This document shows positions 50,637 through 60,893 of a stretch of 64,000 nt of DNA, one piece after another. The position numbers were made by a program, and so were the translations under genes. The notes under the pieces were generated by a model, which saw nothing but the letters and a program-made list of their open reading frames with translations, was not told the origin of the DNA and searched no databases. Origin of the DNA: Fusobacteriales bacterium (lineage in GTDB: Bacteria > Fusobacteriota > Fusobacteriia > Fusobacteriales > Fusobacteriaceae); NCBI GenBank assembly GCA_020063625.1, contig JAICDD010000010.1, positions 1 through 64,000 on the forward strand, written 5' to 3'. Each line of letters begins with the position of its first letter. The stretch's first letter is position 1.

Positions 50637-51185
50637 ATGCAATATATAGCAAACAAAGAAAGATATAGTAAAACAAGGGAAAGCATTATATATAGGGATA
50701 TCATCATATAATCCAGAACAAACAAAAGAAGCATCTAAAATTTTAAAAGAATTAGGACTCCTTGTCTTATACATCAGCCACAATATTCAATGTTTAATCG
50801 TTGGATAGAAGATAGATTATTAGATGTATTAGAAAATGAAGGGATAGGAAGTATAGCATTTTCACCATTAGCACAAGGATTATTAACAAATAAATATTTA
50901 AATGGTATTCCACAAGACTCAAGAGTAGCAAATAAAAAAGCTTTATTTTTTAATGAAACAAATATAACAGAGGAAAAATTAAATAAAATAAAATTATTAA
51001 ATGAAATAGCTGAAAATAGATGTCAAACATTAGCGCAAATGGCACTTAGTTGGGTATTACAAAATGTAACATCAGTAATAATTGGTGCAAGTAGATTAAG
51101 TCAAATAACTGAAAATGTAAAAGCAATAGAAAAATTAGATTTTACAAAAGAAGAATTAGAAAAAATAGATAGAATATTGAAATAG
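50637..51185 (+). pseudogene. Aldo/keto reductase (YghZ-like) with large internal deletion and a frameshift
   Basis: MQYIANKERYSK joins almost directly to KQGKALYIGISSYNPEQTKEASKILKELG, then a -1 nt lesion near gga-ctccttgtc, then HQPQYSMFNRWIEDRLLDVLENEGIGSIAFSPLAQGLLTNKYLNGIP in another frame. Confidence 0.85.
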
Positions 51186-51189
51186 AAAA

Positions 51190-51870
51190 TAAATAGGAGA
51201 AGAAGTAAAGAGTGAGTAGTGAAAAGAATTAAAAATTGAAACCACAAAGGAAAAAACTTAGGAACCACAGGATTAGCACTGATGAACACAGGATGAAAAA
51301 ATGGATAATTGATAATTAGTAAGAAGTGAGCAGTGAGAAGAATAAAAAGCGCCTTTTCGAAGGATATTAGATTTTCTTGGTAAATGCATTACACTAAGAA
51401 CACAAAGGTAAAAAAAGCAGGACCACAAAGTTTTTGCTTACTTTTTTATCTTTAAAAAAGTAAGTCGCCAAAGGCGAAATAGAGAAAGTTATACAAAGTA
51501 CCACAAAGGAAAAAATGGAAAACACAAGCACAGCTTTCGATATTTTTCTACGAAAAACATCTAAGATTAATACAGATAATCCAGTTTAAAATCTCGTGTG
51601 CATCTACTGGTTTCAAAGTAAAACTCTGTGCATCTTAGTGTGCTCTGAGTCTCTGTGTTGAATATTATATCCAAACTTAGTGGTCCTCAATGGTTTTCTT
51701 CGTGACCTTTGTGTAACAAAAAATCCGTGTAATCTAAGTTATTTTCTAAAAGAAAATAACGAAAGCTGTGCCGTGGCAAACTTCCTTAGTGGTCCTTAGT
51801 GATTTTTCTTCGTGACCTTTGTGTAACAAAAAATCCGTGTAATTCCTGAAAAAAATCTAGTGGTTTTAAA
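51190..51870. repeat. Repeat island D
   Basis: Two cttagtggtcctnantg...cttcgtgacctttgtgtaac copies (51676-51720, 51784-51830), aagtaagtcgccaaaggcgaaata, gcgccttttcgaaggatattagattttctt. Confidence 0.85.
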
Positions 51871-51903
51871 AAAGTAATAAAATAAAAATAAGGAGTAGAT
51901 AAA

Positions 51904-52842
51904 ATGAAATATAGAAAATATGGAAATATAAGTGACAAAATATCTGAAATAGGATTTGGTACATGGCAATTAGGAAATACAATAGATTGGAATGGGCCTA
52001 ATGAAGAAGAAAGTTTGGAATTAGTAAAAAAAGCAATAGAATATGGAATAAATTTTTTCGATACAGCACCTAATTATGGTGAAGGAAAAAGTGAATTAAT
52101 ATTAGGTAAAGCATTAAAAAATATAAGAGAAAAAGTAATAATTAATACAAAGATTGGGCATATACCAGGAAAAGATATTAAAAATTTTGATGTGGATATA
52201 ATGAAAGAATCAATAGAAAATAGTTTGAAAAAATTAGATACAGATTATATAGATACTGTATTATTACATAATCCACCAATAGATATGTTAGATAATGATA
52301 CTCCTCAATTTAAATTATTAGAAGATTTAAAAAGACAAAGAATTATAAGAGAATATGGAGCATCATTAGATTTTGCACAAGAAGTAGATAGATTATTAGA
52401 AAGGACTCAAAGTGAAGTAATTGAAATATTATTTAATATATTTTTTCAAGATGTAAGAGATAGCTTTCAAAAAATTGAAGAAAAGAATATGGGGATAATA
52501 GTAAAAGTACCACTTGATTCAGGTTGGCTAACAGGTAAATATAATGAAAATAGTAAATTTAGAGGAATAAGAAATAGATGGAAAAAAGAAGATATAGAGA
52601 GAAGGAGTAAATTATTAAATGATATAAAAGAAATAAAAAATAATAATGAAAGTATGACACTAGAAGCACTTAGATATATACTAGGATATGATATAGTAAG
52701 TACAATAGCAGTAGGAAGTAAAAATATAAATCAATTAAAAGAAAATGTAAAAGCAGTAGAAAAAAGACTAGAAAAAGAAAAAATAGAAAAATATGAAAAA
52801 CTATATAATGAGAAAATAAGAAAAAATCTTTTACCATGGTAA
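51904..52842 (+). CDS. Aldo/keto reductase
   Basis: MKYRKYGNISDKISEIGFGTWQLG...INFFDTAPNYGEGKSELILGKAL...VIINTKIG...YIDTVLLHNPP. Confidence 0.93.
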   Translation: MKYRKYGNISDKISEIGFGTWQLGNTIDWNGPNEEESLELVKKAIEYGINFFDTAPNYGEGKSELILGKALKNIREKVIINTKIGHIPGKDIKNFDVDIMKESIENSLKKLDTDYIDTVLLHNPPIDMLDNDTPQFKLLEDLKRQRIIREYGASLDFAQEVDRLLERTQSEVIEILFNIFFQDVRDSFQKIEEKNMGIIVKVPLDSGWLTGKYNENSKFRGIRNRWKKEDIERRSKLLNDIKEIKNNNESMTLEALRYILGYDIVSTIAVGSKNINQLKENVKAVEKRLEKEKIEKYEKLYNEKIRKNLLPW

Positions 52843-52873
52843 AATTTAAAAAATAAATTTTTTATATTAATAA

Positions 52874-52910
52874 TTGAACGAGTTCTTAATTTTAAAGGAC
52901 TCGTTTTTGT
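52874..52910 (+). terminator. Hairpin terminator of the ACGAGTTCTT family
   Basis: aacgagttctt-aatttt-aaaggactcgttttt. Confidence 0.7.
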
Positions 52911-53015
52911 TTATTTAAATTTTATTACTTTATATATAAAATTAACAAAAATACAAAAAATAAAGTATAATAATAATATATAAAATATAAAATTTTTAAA
53001 TAAAGGAAAATAAAA

Positions 53016-53720
53016 ATGAGGAAAATAAAATTATTAATAGTTATATTTAGTATATTAAAATTAAATATATATTCTGAGATATGGAATCCATACAGTAGAT
53101 ATGGATATATGCAACTTAGGCATCCAGCAGGGAATATAAAAAGAGGTCCTTCTCCATACCAATTAGGAGCTAGTGGAAAAGGATACAATGTATATTTAGG
53201 AACGGAATATAAAGGATATAGAGCAGGAATATTATATGAAAATTTATATGATAAAGAGTATAAAGCGCATGATATTAGAACAGGTATATTAGTACAATTT
53301 GCAGATTCTAAAGTAACAAAAGCATTAGGAAGTGTACGATTTGATTATACTCGTACTCCAGAAGGATTTGGAATAACTATACCAATATTACATGGAAATA
53401 TAGGAAATATAAGAAAAACTATACCTAAAAACAGTACATTAGCAGGAGAAATATATGCATATAGAACAATAACATATTGGCAAAATGGACAAGGAAGAAA
53501 TTTTTATGAACATAGAATAGATTATTGGGGAGATGTAGAATCTAAAGATTTAATAGTTGTAATAGAAGAAAAGCCGTGGTATTTAAAAATAGAATCTTTA
53601 GTAAGTCCACATACAACATTAAAAACAAAAGATGATATAATAGCATGGGAAAGAGATAGACAAGGCCCTGCAGAATTAAGACAAGAGGTCATATATAAAT
53701 TTTATAGAAGAAATAAATAG
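53016..53720 (+). CDS. Exported hypothetical protein
   Basis: 234 aa with signal peptide (MRKIKLLIVIFSILKLNIYS); no family recognised. Confidence 0.6.
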   Translation: MRKIKLLIVIFSILKLNIYSEIWNPYSRYGYMQLRHPAGNIKRGPSPYQLGASGKGYNVYLGTEYKGYRAGILYENLYDKEYKAHDIRTGILVQFADSKVTKALGSVRFDYTRTPEGFGITIPILHGNIGNIRKTIPKNSTLAGEIYAYRTITYWQNGQGRNFYEHRIDYWGDVESKDLIVVIEEKPWYLKIESLVSPHTTLKTKDDIIAWERDRQGPAELRQEVIYKFYRRNK

Positions 53721-53724
53721 AAAA

Positions 53725-54035
53725 TAGTGAGGAGTAAGAAGTAAGTAGTGAGAAGAATTTAACGCAGAGTAGCAGAGAAATCAGAGTATCACAGAGAAAA
53801 AATAATTAAATTTAGCATAAAGAAAAGAGGTCACAAAGTACCACAAAGATAAAAAAAAGAACCACAAAGAAAAAACTTAGTGGTTCTTAGTGTTTTTCTC
53901 CGTGTACTTTGTGTAACAAAAAATCTAGTGTGTCATCCAGTGTAAATCTCGTGGTTTCAAATATATAAAACTCTGTGCATCTCAGTTTTCTCTGAATCTC
54001 TGCGTGGAGTATTATATATCCTGTGGTTTTAATTT
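53725..54035. repeat. Repeat island E, upstream of Wadjet operon
   Basis: cacaaagtaccacaaag...cttagtggttcttagtgtttttctccgtgtactttgtgtaac (53829-53917), aacgcagagtagcagagaaatcagagtatcacagag, and a tail shared with islands D and F. Confidence 0.85.
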
Positions 54036-54102
54036 TTAAATTTTTTTTTGTATAATAAAAAAATAAAAAGTTTAATTATAATATATAAAAAAACATAAAA
54101 TA

Positions 54103-55647
54103 TTGGAGAGAGAAATGTTAGAAAAAGAATTATTTAAAACATATGAAGAGTTTAGTTATTTAAATACACAAAGAAGTTTATATTATAGAACAATAATAAG
54201 ATATATGTATAATGAACTTCAAAAAAAAGAATTTTTATACAGATACGATATTTATAATTATATGAAAACATATAAAGAATTTAACGAATATACAGAAGAG
54301 GAATGCTATAAAGATTTAGATTTTTTGTGTGAAAAAGGAAATATAATAAAATATAAAAATGATTATTCAACAATAAAAAGTATAGAAGAGATAAAAAAGA
54401 AAAAATTTAGATATCAATTAACAGAAAAAACTAGAATGATAGAAGATATGTTGATAAATAGATTTAATAAAATAAATGCTATTACAGTAGTTTTAGATAG
54501 AAATTTATTAAAAAATTTCAAACAAGAATTAATAAAATTTTTAGATAGAAAAGAAGAATTTTTAGAACTTTCAAATAAAGAAATATACTCGTGGTGGGGT
54601 TCTTTAGTTAGAGCATTTGAAGAATTAAGAAGAAATTATAAAGAATATATACAAGATGTAAATAGTTTTGAATATGAAAAATTGATAGATTCTAAAGAAT
54701 TTTTATTAAAGAAAAATAAATTAAAAGAATATTTAGAAGAATTTATATCAGGTTTAATGGAAGAAAGTGGAGAAATAAAAAAAATATTAATTGAACTAAA
54801 TAATACAAAAGAGTTTGAAGAACTTTTAGAACGAATAATAGAACATGAATATGAGATAAATTCTATGACAAAAGATATAAAACGAGATATTGCAAGACAA
54901 AAAGTATTAGATATGAGAGAAAAAATAAATAATTGGTTTGTAGGAGAAAATGATGAAAATGAAGTAGAAATTTTGAGAAAAAATACAATAAATATAATAA
55001 ATAAAATAATCAAAGTAGCAAAAAAAATCATATCAAAAAGAATGGTGAATTATAGCAGAAGAGAATCATATAAGCAAGTAGCAAAAATGTTTTTAACATG
55101 TAAAAATATAGAAGAAGCACATAAATTTGCTGGAATAATTTTTGGAATAAATGAAGTAAAACATTTTCAAGGAGTATTAAATGATGATGAAGATATTAAT
55201 GATAATTTAATGAAAGATAATCTAATAATAAACGTAAAAAAAATAAGTAAAAATAGATTAGCAAAGAAAAATATATATTTTCAAGATAAAACAATTGAAA
55301 AAATAAATTATATGAGACAGAAAGAGGAGGAAAAAGAAAAACAAAAAATAGAAATTGAAAAATATATATTTAATAATATTTTAGAAATTGAAAAATTACC
55401 TAAAATAAATAGTTATTTAAAAAATATATTAATTGAATATATAAAAAAAGGATTAACAAAACCACCAAAACAAAGTGAACAAATAATAGTATTAAATAAT
55501 AAAATGTATAGAAAATATAATAAAGTAGAAGTAAACAATCAAATTTTTAATCTTTTAGTTCCAATAGATGAAAAAGATAGATGTGTAGTTAAGACAGAAG
55601 ATGGAAATTTAGAAATGCCTACTTTTATAATTAAATTTGGAGAATGA
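54103..55647 (+). CDS. jetA: Wadjet type II anti-plasmid system protein JetA (DUF2397/TIGR02677-like)
   Basis: 514-aa kleisin-like ORF, first gene of a jetABCD-ordered operon; helical C-terminal half plus C-terminal domain with VLNNKMYRKYNKVEVNNQIFNLLVP. Confidence 0.85.
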   Translation: MEREMLEKELFKTYEEFSYLNTQRSLYYRTIIRYMYNELQKKEFLYRYDIYNYMKTYKEFNEYTEEECYKDLDFLCEKGNIIKYKNDYSTIKSIEEIKKKKFRYQLTEKTRMIEDMLINRFNKINAITVVLDRNLLKNFKQELIKFLDRKEEFLELSNKEIYSWWGSLVRAFEELRRNYKEYIQDVNSFEYEKLIDSKEFLLKKNKLKEYLEEFISGLMEESGEIKKILIELNNTKEFEELLERIIEHEYEINSMTKDIKRDIARQKVLDMREKINNWFVGENDENEVEILRKNTINIINKIIKVAKKIISKRMVNYSRRESYKQVAKMFLTCKNIEEAHKFAGIIFGINEVKHFQGVLNDDEDINDNLMKDNLIINVKKISKNRLAKKNIYFQDKTIEKINYMRQKEEEKEKQKIEIEKYIFNNILEIEKLPKINSYLKNILIEYIKKGLTKPPKQSEQIIVLNNKMYRKYNKVEVNNQIFNLLVPIDEKDRCVVKTEDGNLEMPTFIIKFGE

Positions 55648-55650
55648 TAT

Positions 55651-56727
55651 ATGAGATACGAATATTTAAAAGAATATATAATAACTATATTAAAAAATAA
55701 TATAATTTATAGAGAAGATAAAAAATATTTCGAAATATTAAGATATGAATCAGATTTAAAAGAGTATTTTAGAGAAAAATTTGGTTATGAACTAATAATA
55801 AAACACGAATTAATAAAACTAGAAAGAATATCAGATCAATTAAATACAATATATGGAATAAAAGAATTTAATAAAATAGAACAATATATAATGTTTTTAT
55901 TGATACTAGATTATTTAGAAGAAATGGAAAGTGGTAGAACAATACTTATATCAGATATAGTAAGCTATATTACAGAAAATTATCCAAGTGAAATTGATTG
56001 GAAAAATTATTATATAAATTTAAGTCTAATAAAAGTATTAAGATATTGTATATCTAAAAAAATTCTAATTATGTTAGATGGTTCGGAACAAGAGTATCTT
56101 AATAGTAGAGAGAGTGAAATAGAGATATTATATGAAAATACTGGAATTTCAAAATATATTATGGTATATATTCCGATAATAACAAAAGAATTATTAAATT
56201 GGAAAGATTATTTATCTCTAGATAAAACAAAAGAGTATAATACAAAACTTTGTTTTGCTAGAAGAGCATTAATAAATAATACTATAATAAATTATGACAA
56301 TCCAGCATATGAAATTATATTAAATAATAAAGAGATATTAGAAAATGAATTTGAAATTTATTTTGATTCAAAACTTGTAGTAACAAAAAAATTTGCATAT
56401 CTCCTAAGGGATAAAGAAAGTAGAAGTTTTTCTCAAACTTTTCCAGATAGTAAAAATATTACAATTGTAACTTTATTATTATGTAATGAAATAAAATTAG
56501 AAAATAAAATAGAGTATAAAAAACAAGAAGTATTAGAAATTTTAGAAAAGGTCTTAAAAAATAAGTCAAACTTAATTAGTAATGAAAATAAAAGAAAAAC
56601 TTCAGATGAACTATTAGATGAAATAATAAATTTATTAGAAGAATTAAATATAATAAAAAAACAACAAGAACAATTATATTTTAGTGAGTTTATTTTTCAT
56701 TTTAATTTAGAAGTAAATGAGAGTTAA
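55651..56727 (+). CDS. jetB: Wadjet type II protein JetB (DUF2398/TIGR02678-like)
   Basis: 358 aa, second gene of the operon, starts 3 nt after jetA. Confidence 0.8.
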   Translation: MRYEYLKEYIITILKNNIIYREDKKYFEILRYESDLKEYFREKFGYELIIKHELIKLERISDQLNTIYGIKEFNKIEQYIMFLLILDYLEEMESGRTILISDIVSYITENYPSEIDWKNYYINLSLIKVLRYCISKKILIMLDGSEQEYLNSRESEIEILYENTGISKYIMVYIPIITKELLNWKDYLSLDKTKEYNTKLCFARRALINNTIINYDNPAYEIILNNKEILENEFEIYFDSKLVVTKKFAYLLRDKESRSFSQTFPDSKNITIVTLLLCNEIKLENKIEYKKQEVLEILEKVLKNKSNLISNENKRKTSDELLDEIINLLEELNIIKKQQEQLYFSEFIFHFNLEVNES

Positions 56728-56780
56728 AATTTTATATAAAAATATCAGATTATAATAAAAGAAAGGTTTGAATAAAATAT

Positions 56781-59700
56781 ATGAGTAAATGGATTATTAA
56801 TAAATATGGATTTGTAAATTTTTGGTTATTTGATGATGAACAATTAACTACATTTAAAGGAAATTTATTACTTAATGGAGAAAATGGCTCTGGAAAAAGT
56901 GTAACTTTACAAAGTTTTATTCCATTAATATTAGATGGTAATACAAATAGTAATAGACTATCAACAGAAGGAGATATGTCTAGAAAAATTGATTATTATA
57001 TATTGTATGGAAATAAAGAAGAAAACATATCATATTTATATGCTGAATTTTTAAAAGAAAATGAAGGAAAAAAAGAGTATATAACATTTGGAATAGGATT
57101 TAAAATACGTCAAGGACAAAGTAATCCTCAAAAGTGGTATTTTAGTTTAAAAGATATAAGAATAGGAAAGGATATAAAGCTTTATAAACAAGAAAAAGGT
57201 TATAAATATATATTTACTAAAAATGAATTGAAAAAAAATTTAGAAAAAAAAGCTTTTGAAAAATATAAAATATTTTCTACAAGAGAAGAATATAAAAATG
57301 AAGTAAATAATGTATTATTTGGTTTTAAAAATATTGATGAATTTGAAGAAACACTTGATTTAATATTAGAACTTCGAAAACCAAGTTTAAAAGATTCTTC
57401 AGGATTTGATCCAAAATTTATATATGATATTTTAAATAAATCATTAAAACCATTACCTGAAAATGAATTATTAAATATGAGTGAAAGCTTGGAAAATATA
57501 GAGAAAATATCTATAGATTTAAACACAATTGAAGAACAAAATGAGGCTTTAATAAAAATTGGAGAAAAATATAAATTATATAATGAGCGAGTATTAAAAG
57601 AAAGATTAGATAACTACTTAGAAGTATATCATGAGTTAAAGAGAATAATATCAGAATTAGAAAATTCAAAATACGAATTAAAAAGAGCTTATGAAACAAT
57701 AAGAAAAGGGAAAGAACAAATTGAAAAATTAAATTTTGAAAGAAGTATAAAAAATAGTAAAATAGAGGAGCTTAATTCAAATAAAGAGTTTGCAGATATA
57801 CAAAATAATTATGAAATAGTAAAAAGAAAAATATTGGAATTAAAAGCAGAAAAAGAAAAATTAGAGCAACAATTATTAAAATATAAAAAAATAATAAATG
57901 AAACAGAGCAAAATTATAAGTTTAAAGAAAAAGAAAAACAAGAAAAACAAGATAAATTAAAAAATATAATTGATGAATTAATTGAAAATTCTAAAAAAAT
58001 AAATTTTGAAACAATTTTTGATTTTAAAGACTTTCTTAATGAAGAAAAAAATATGCAATTATCAATATTAGAAACTGAATTTAAAGAATTTGAAGAAAAA
58101 TTAATAAATATTATAGAATTAACAAAAGAAAATGAAAGAAAAAATATAAAATTAAAAGATATTGTATCTTATAGAACAGAATTTGAAGAAGAATTGTTTC
58201 AAAATAAACAAGAATATAAAAAGATTTTATTAGAAATAACTCAAAATAAAGAAAAACTAATAAATAAAATAGAAGAATTAAATAATGAAAATGAATATTT
58301 TTATTTAATGAAAAATAATATAGATGATGTGGAAGAGTTTCTTTTGGAAAATGAAGAAAAATTTCAAAAAAATAAGATTCAAAATTATTTAATGAATATA
58401 AAAAATATTAATCAAAATAAAATAATGAAAGAAATTTATGATATAGAAAATGATATTCAAGATTTAGTTACTGAAAAAGAAAAAATAGAAATTGAAAAAA
58501 ATATATTAGAAAATAAAAAAGACATAGAATTAGAAATATCAGAAGAATATAAAAATGAAAGAAAAAAATTAAATCAAAATGAGTATATTGAATTTTATAA
58601 AGCGGTAAAATTTAAAGAAAATGTACCAGATAGAATTAAAAATTTAATTGAAAAATCTTTATATGATAGTGGAATTTTAGGGGCCTTGTTAACTACTAAA
58701 AATACAAATGAAATATATGATAAGTTTTTGATTTCAAAAGAAGAACAAGCAGAAAATTTATCAAAATATTTAGAAGCTGAATCAAATATTTTTGATAAAA
58801 AAATAATAGAAAAATTTTTAAAATCAATATCTTTAAATAAAGAAGCAGAAAATTATATAACTATTGATGGTGAATATAAAATAGGAATAATTAAAGGAAA
58901 TGTTTTAAAAAATTATGAATCAAAATATATAGGAATTGAAACAAGAAAAAAATTAAGAGAGATAAAAATTAGAAAACTAGAAGAAAAAATAAAAGAAATA
59001 GAAAAAGATTTAACAATTTTAAATATTAAAAAAGATGAAATATTAGAAAAAAAAGAATTATTAGTATTAGAATATAATAAAATTAATGATTTAATAGAAA
59101 ATATTAATATAGAAAGATTAGAAGAAAAAATACAACAAAATATTTTTAATACTAAAAATATAAAACAAAATATAGAAAAATTAAAAAAAGAAGAAGAGAA
59201 TATAGAACTAGAAATACAAGAAATAAATAAAAAAATTAATAATATTTTAGTACTATATAGAATAAAGATATTAGATTATAGTTTAATAGAAAAAAATCTT
59301 AATGAGTTTAAAAATAATTTTACTCAATTAAAAAGTGAATATAATATATTAAAAAATATTATAGAAAATTATAAATTTTTAGAAAAAAGTTTGGAAAATC
59401 AAAATGAGATATATAATGAAACATTAACAAGTATTAATAAAATAAAAATTGAATTAAAAGAAACAGAAGAAAAAAAAGAAAATTATAGAAAAAAATTAGA
59501 AAATGAAGAATTTAAATCATTCAGAATAGAGATAGAAGAACTATATAAACGAGTAAATGTAGATATACCTAAATTATTAGATGAAATAAAAACTAAAATA
59601 ATTCGAAGAGAAGAAAGAATAAAAGAGCTTAATAATAAAATAAAAGATTATGAAGAAAATAAAATTAAATATGAAAAATTATATGATATACAAAATTATC

Positions 59701-60863
59701 TTTTAGAAATTGAATTAAAAAATGATTATCTAGAATTAAATGAAGAATTTAATGAAATAAAAGATAAAAAAAGATTAAGAGATAGATTACGAAAAAAATT
59801 ACAAAATAGTATAGATAAAAATGATGCATTTAATGAGCTATCTTTAGTTTTGAATCAACAAAATAGAAAACTATTAAATTATCATCTTGAACTTAAAAAT
59901 TATGAATATGATTATAGTAAAATTTATAATGAAATTGAAAATAATAGAGTAAATAGAAGAGTAGTATTAACAGGTATTATAAATGGGAAAAAAGTAGAAT
60001 TTGGATTAATTTTAAAAGAGAATACAGAGCATTTAGAAGCAACAAAAGATATTTTAAATGAAGAAGAAAGAAAATTTTTTGAAGAATTTTTATTTAATGA
60101 AATAGGACGTGGAATAAATAAACGTGTAAAAGAGAGTAGAGAATGGGTAAAAAAAATAGACGAAATTATGAATTTTACTCCTACTTCTAGTGGTAAAAAA
60201 TATAAATTGAAATGGGAAGCAAAAACTATTGACAAAATAGATGATTTAAAAGCTGATTTAATAGTAAATATATTAGGAAATAAATATTCTAAAGATACTG
60301 ACAAAATAAAAAGATATTTTAAAGAGAGAATAAATCAATTAAAAAATGAAAATATTGAAAAAGCTTTAAAAAAATCAAATTATGAAATAATAAAAGAGAT
60401 ATTAGACTATAGGACTTGGTATGAATTTAGATTGATTGTAGTAGAACCAGGAGGTAAAGAGTATACATTAACTAAAAAAAGACTTAATTCTTATAGTGGT
60501 GGAGAAAAAGTTATGGCTGTATATATTCCTTTATTTTCAGCTTTATATGCTAGATTTGTAAATGCAAGAAAAGATGGATTAAAAATAGTAGCTATGGATG
60601 AGGCTTTTTCAGTAGTTGATGATGAAAATATAGAAAAATTATTTGGAATACTTGAAAATTTGAATATAAATTATTTATTAGCTTCACAAAAACTAACTGG
60701 AACATACAAAACTGTAAAAAATATAGCAATAGTACATATTGAAAATCCTGTTTCAAAACAATTAGTAACTCCAGAAAATGGATATATAAGTTTGATAAAA
60801 TATTTATGGAATGGAGTAGAACAGTCAAAAGATTTAAGAGATGCTACAGAACGATTATTTTAA
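56781..60863 (+). CDS. jetC: Wadjet type II SMC/MukB-like ATPase JetC (TIGR02680-like)
   Basis: 1360 aa; NKYGFVNFWLFDDEQLTTFKGNLLLNGENGSGKSVTLQSFIPLILDG Walker A; long coiled coils; C-terminal NSYSGGEKVMAVYIPLFSALYARF and IVAMDEAFSVVDDENI. Confidence 0.93.
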   Translation: MSKWIINKYGFVNFWLFDDEQLTTFKGNLLLNGENGSGKSVTLQSFIPLILDGNTNSNRLSTEGDMSRKIDYYILYGNKEENISYLYAEFLKENEGKKEYITFGIGFKIRQGQSNPQKWYFSLKDIRIGKDIKLYKQEKGYKYIFTKNELKKNLEKKAFEKYKIFSTREEYKNEVNNVLFGFKNIDEFEETLDLILELRKPSLKDSSGFDPKFIYDILNKSLKPLPENELLNMSESLENIEKISIDLNTIEEQNEALIKIGEKYKLYNERVLKERLDNYLEVYHELKRIISELENSKYELKRAYETIRKGKEQIEKLNFERSIKNSKIEELNSNKEFADIQNNYEIVKRKILELKAEKEKLEQQLLKYKKIINETEQNYKFKEKEKQEKQDKLKNIIDELIENSKKINFETIFDFKDFLNEEKNMQLSILETEFKEFEEKLINIIELTKENERKNIKLKDIVSYRTEFEEELFQNKQEYKKILLEITQNKEKLINKIEELNNENEYFYLMKNNIDDVEEFLLENEEKFQKNKIQNYLMNIKNINQNKIMKEIYDIENDIQDLVTEKEKIEIEKNILENKKDIELEISEEYKNERKKLNQNEYIEFYKAVKFKENVPDRIKNLIEKSLYDSGILGALLTTKNTNEIYDKFLISKEEQAENLSKYLEAESNIFDKKIIEKFLKSISLNKEAENYITIDGEYKIGIIKGNVLKNYESKYIGIETRKKLREIKIRKLEEKIKEIEKDLTILNIKKDEILEKKELLVLEYNKINDLIENINIERLEEKIQQNIFNTKNIKQNIEKLKKEEENIELEIQEINKKINNILVLYRIKILDYSLIEKNLNEFKNNFTQLKSEYNILKNIIENYKFLEKSLENQNEIYNETLTSINKIKIELKETEEKKENYRKKLENEEFKSFRIEIEELYKRVNVDIPKLLDEIKTKIIRREERIKELNNKIKDYEENKIKYEKLYDIQNYLLEIELKNDYLELNEEFNEIKDKKRLRDRLRKKLQNSIDKNDAFNELSLVLNQQNRKLLNYHLELKNYEYDYSKIYNEIENNRVNRRVVLTGIINGKKVEFGLILKENTEHLEATKDILNEEERKFFEEFLFNEIGRGINKRVKESREWVKKIDEIMNFTPTSSGKKYKLKWEAKTIDKIDDLKADLIVNILGNKYSKDTDKIKRYFKERINQLKNENIEKALKKSNYEIIKEILDYRTWYEFRLIVVEPGGKEYTLTKKRLNSYSGGEKVMAVYIPLFSALYARFVNARKDGLKIVAMDEAFSVVDDENIEKLFGILENLNINYLLASQKLTGTYKTVKNIAIVHIENPVSKQLVTPENGYISLIKYLWNGVEQSKDLRDATERLF

Positions 60864-60893
60864 TATAAAAAAAGGAGAAAATTATAATAAAAT

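Noticed and set aside
54636-60828. Minus-strand ORFs inside jetA and jetC (54636, 57200, 57511, 59924, 60592)
   Set aside because: Antisense to strongly supported Wadjet genes; compositional artefacts.
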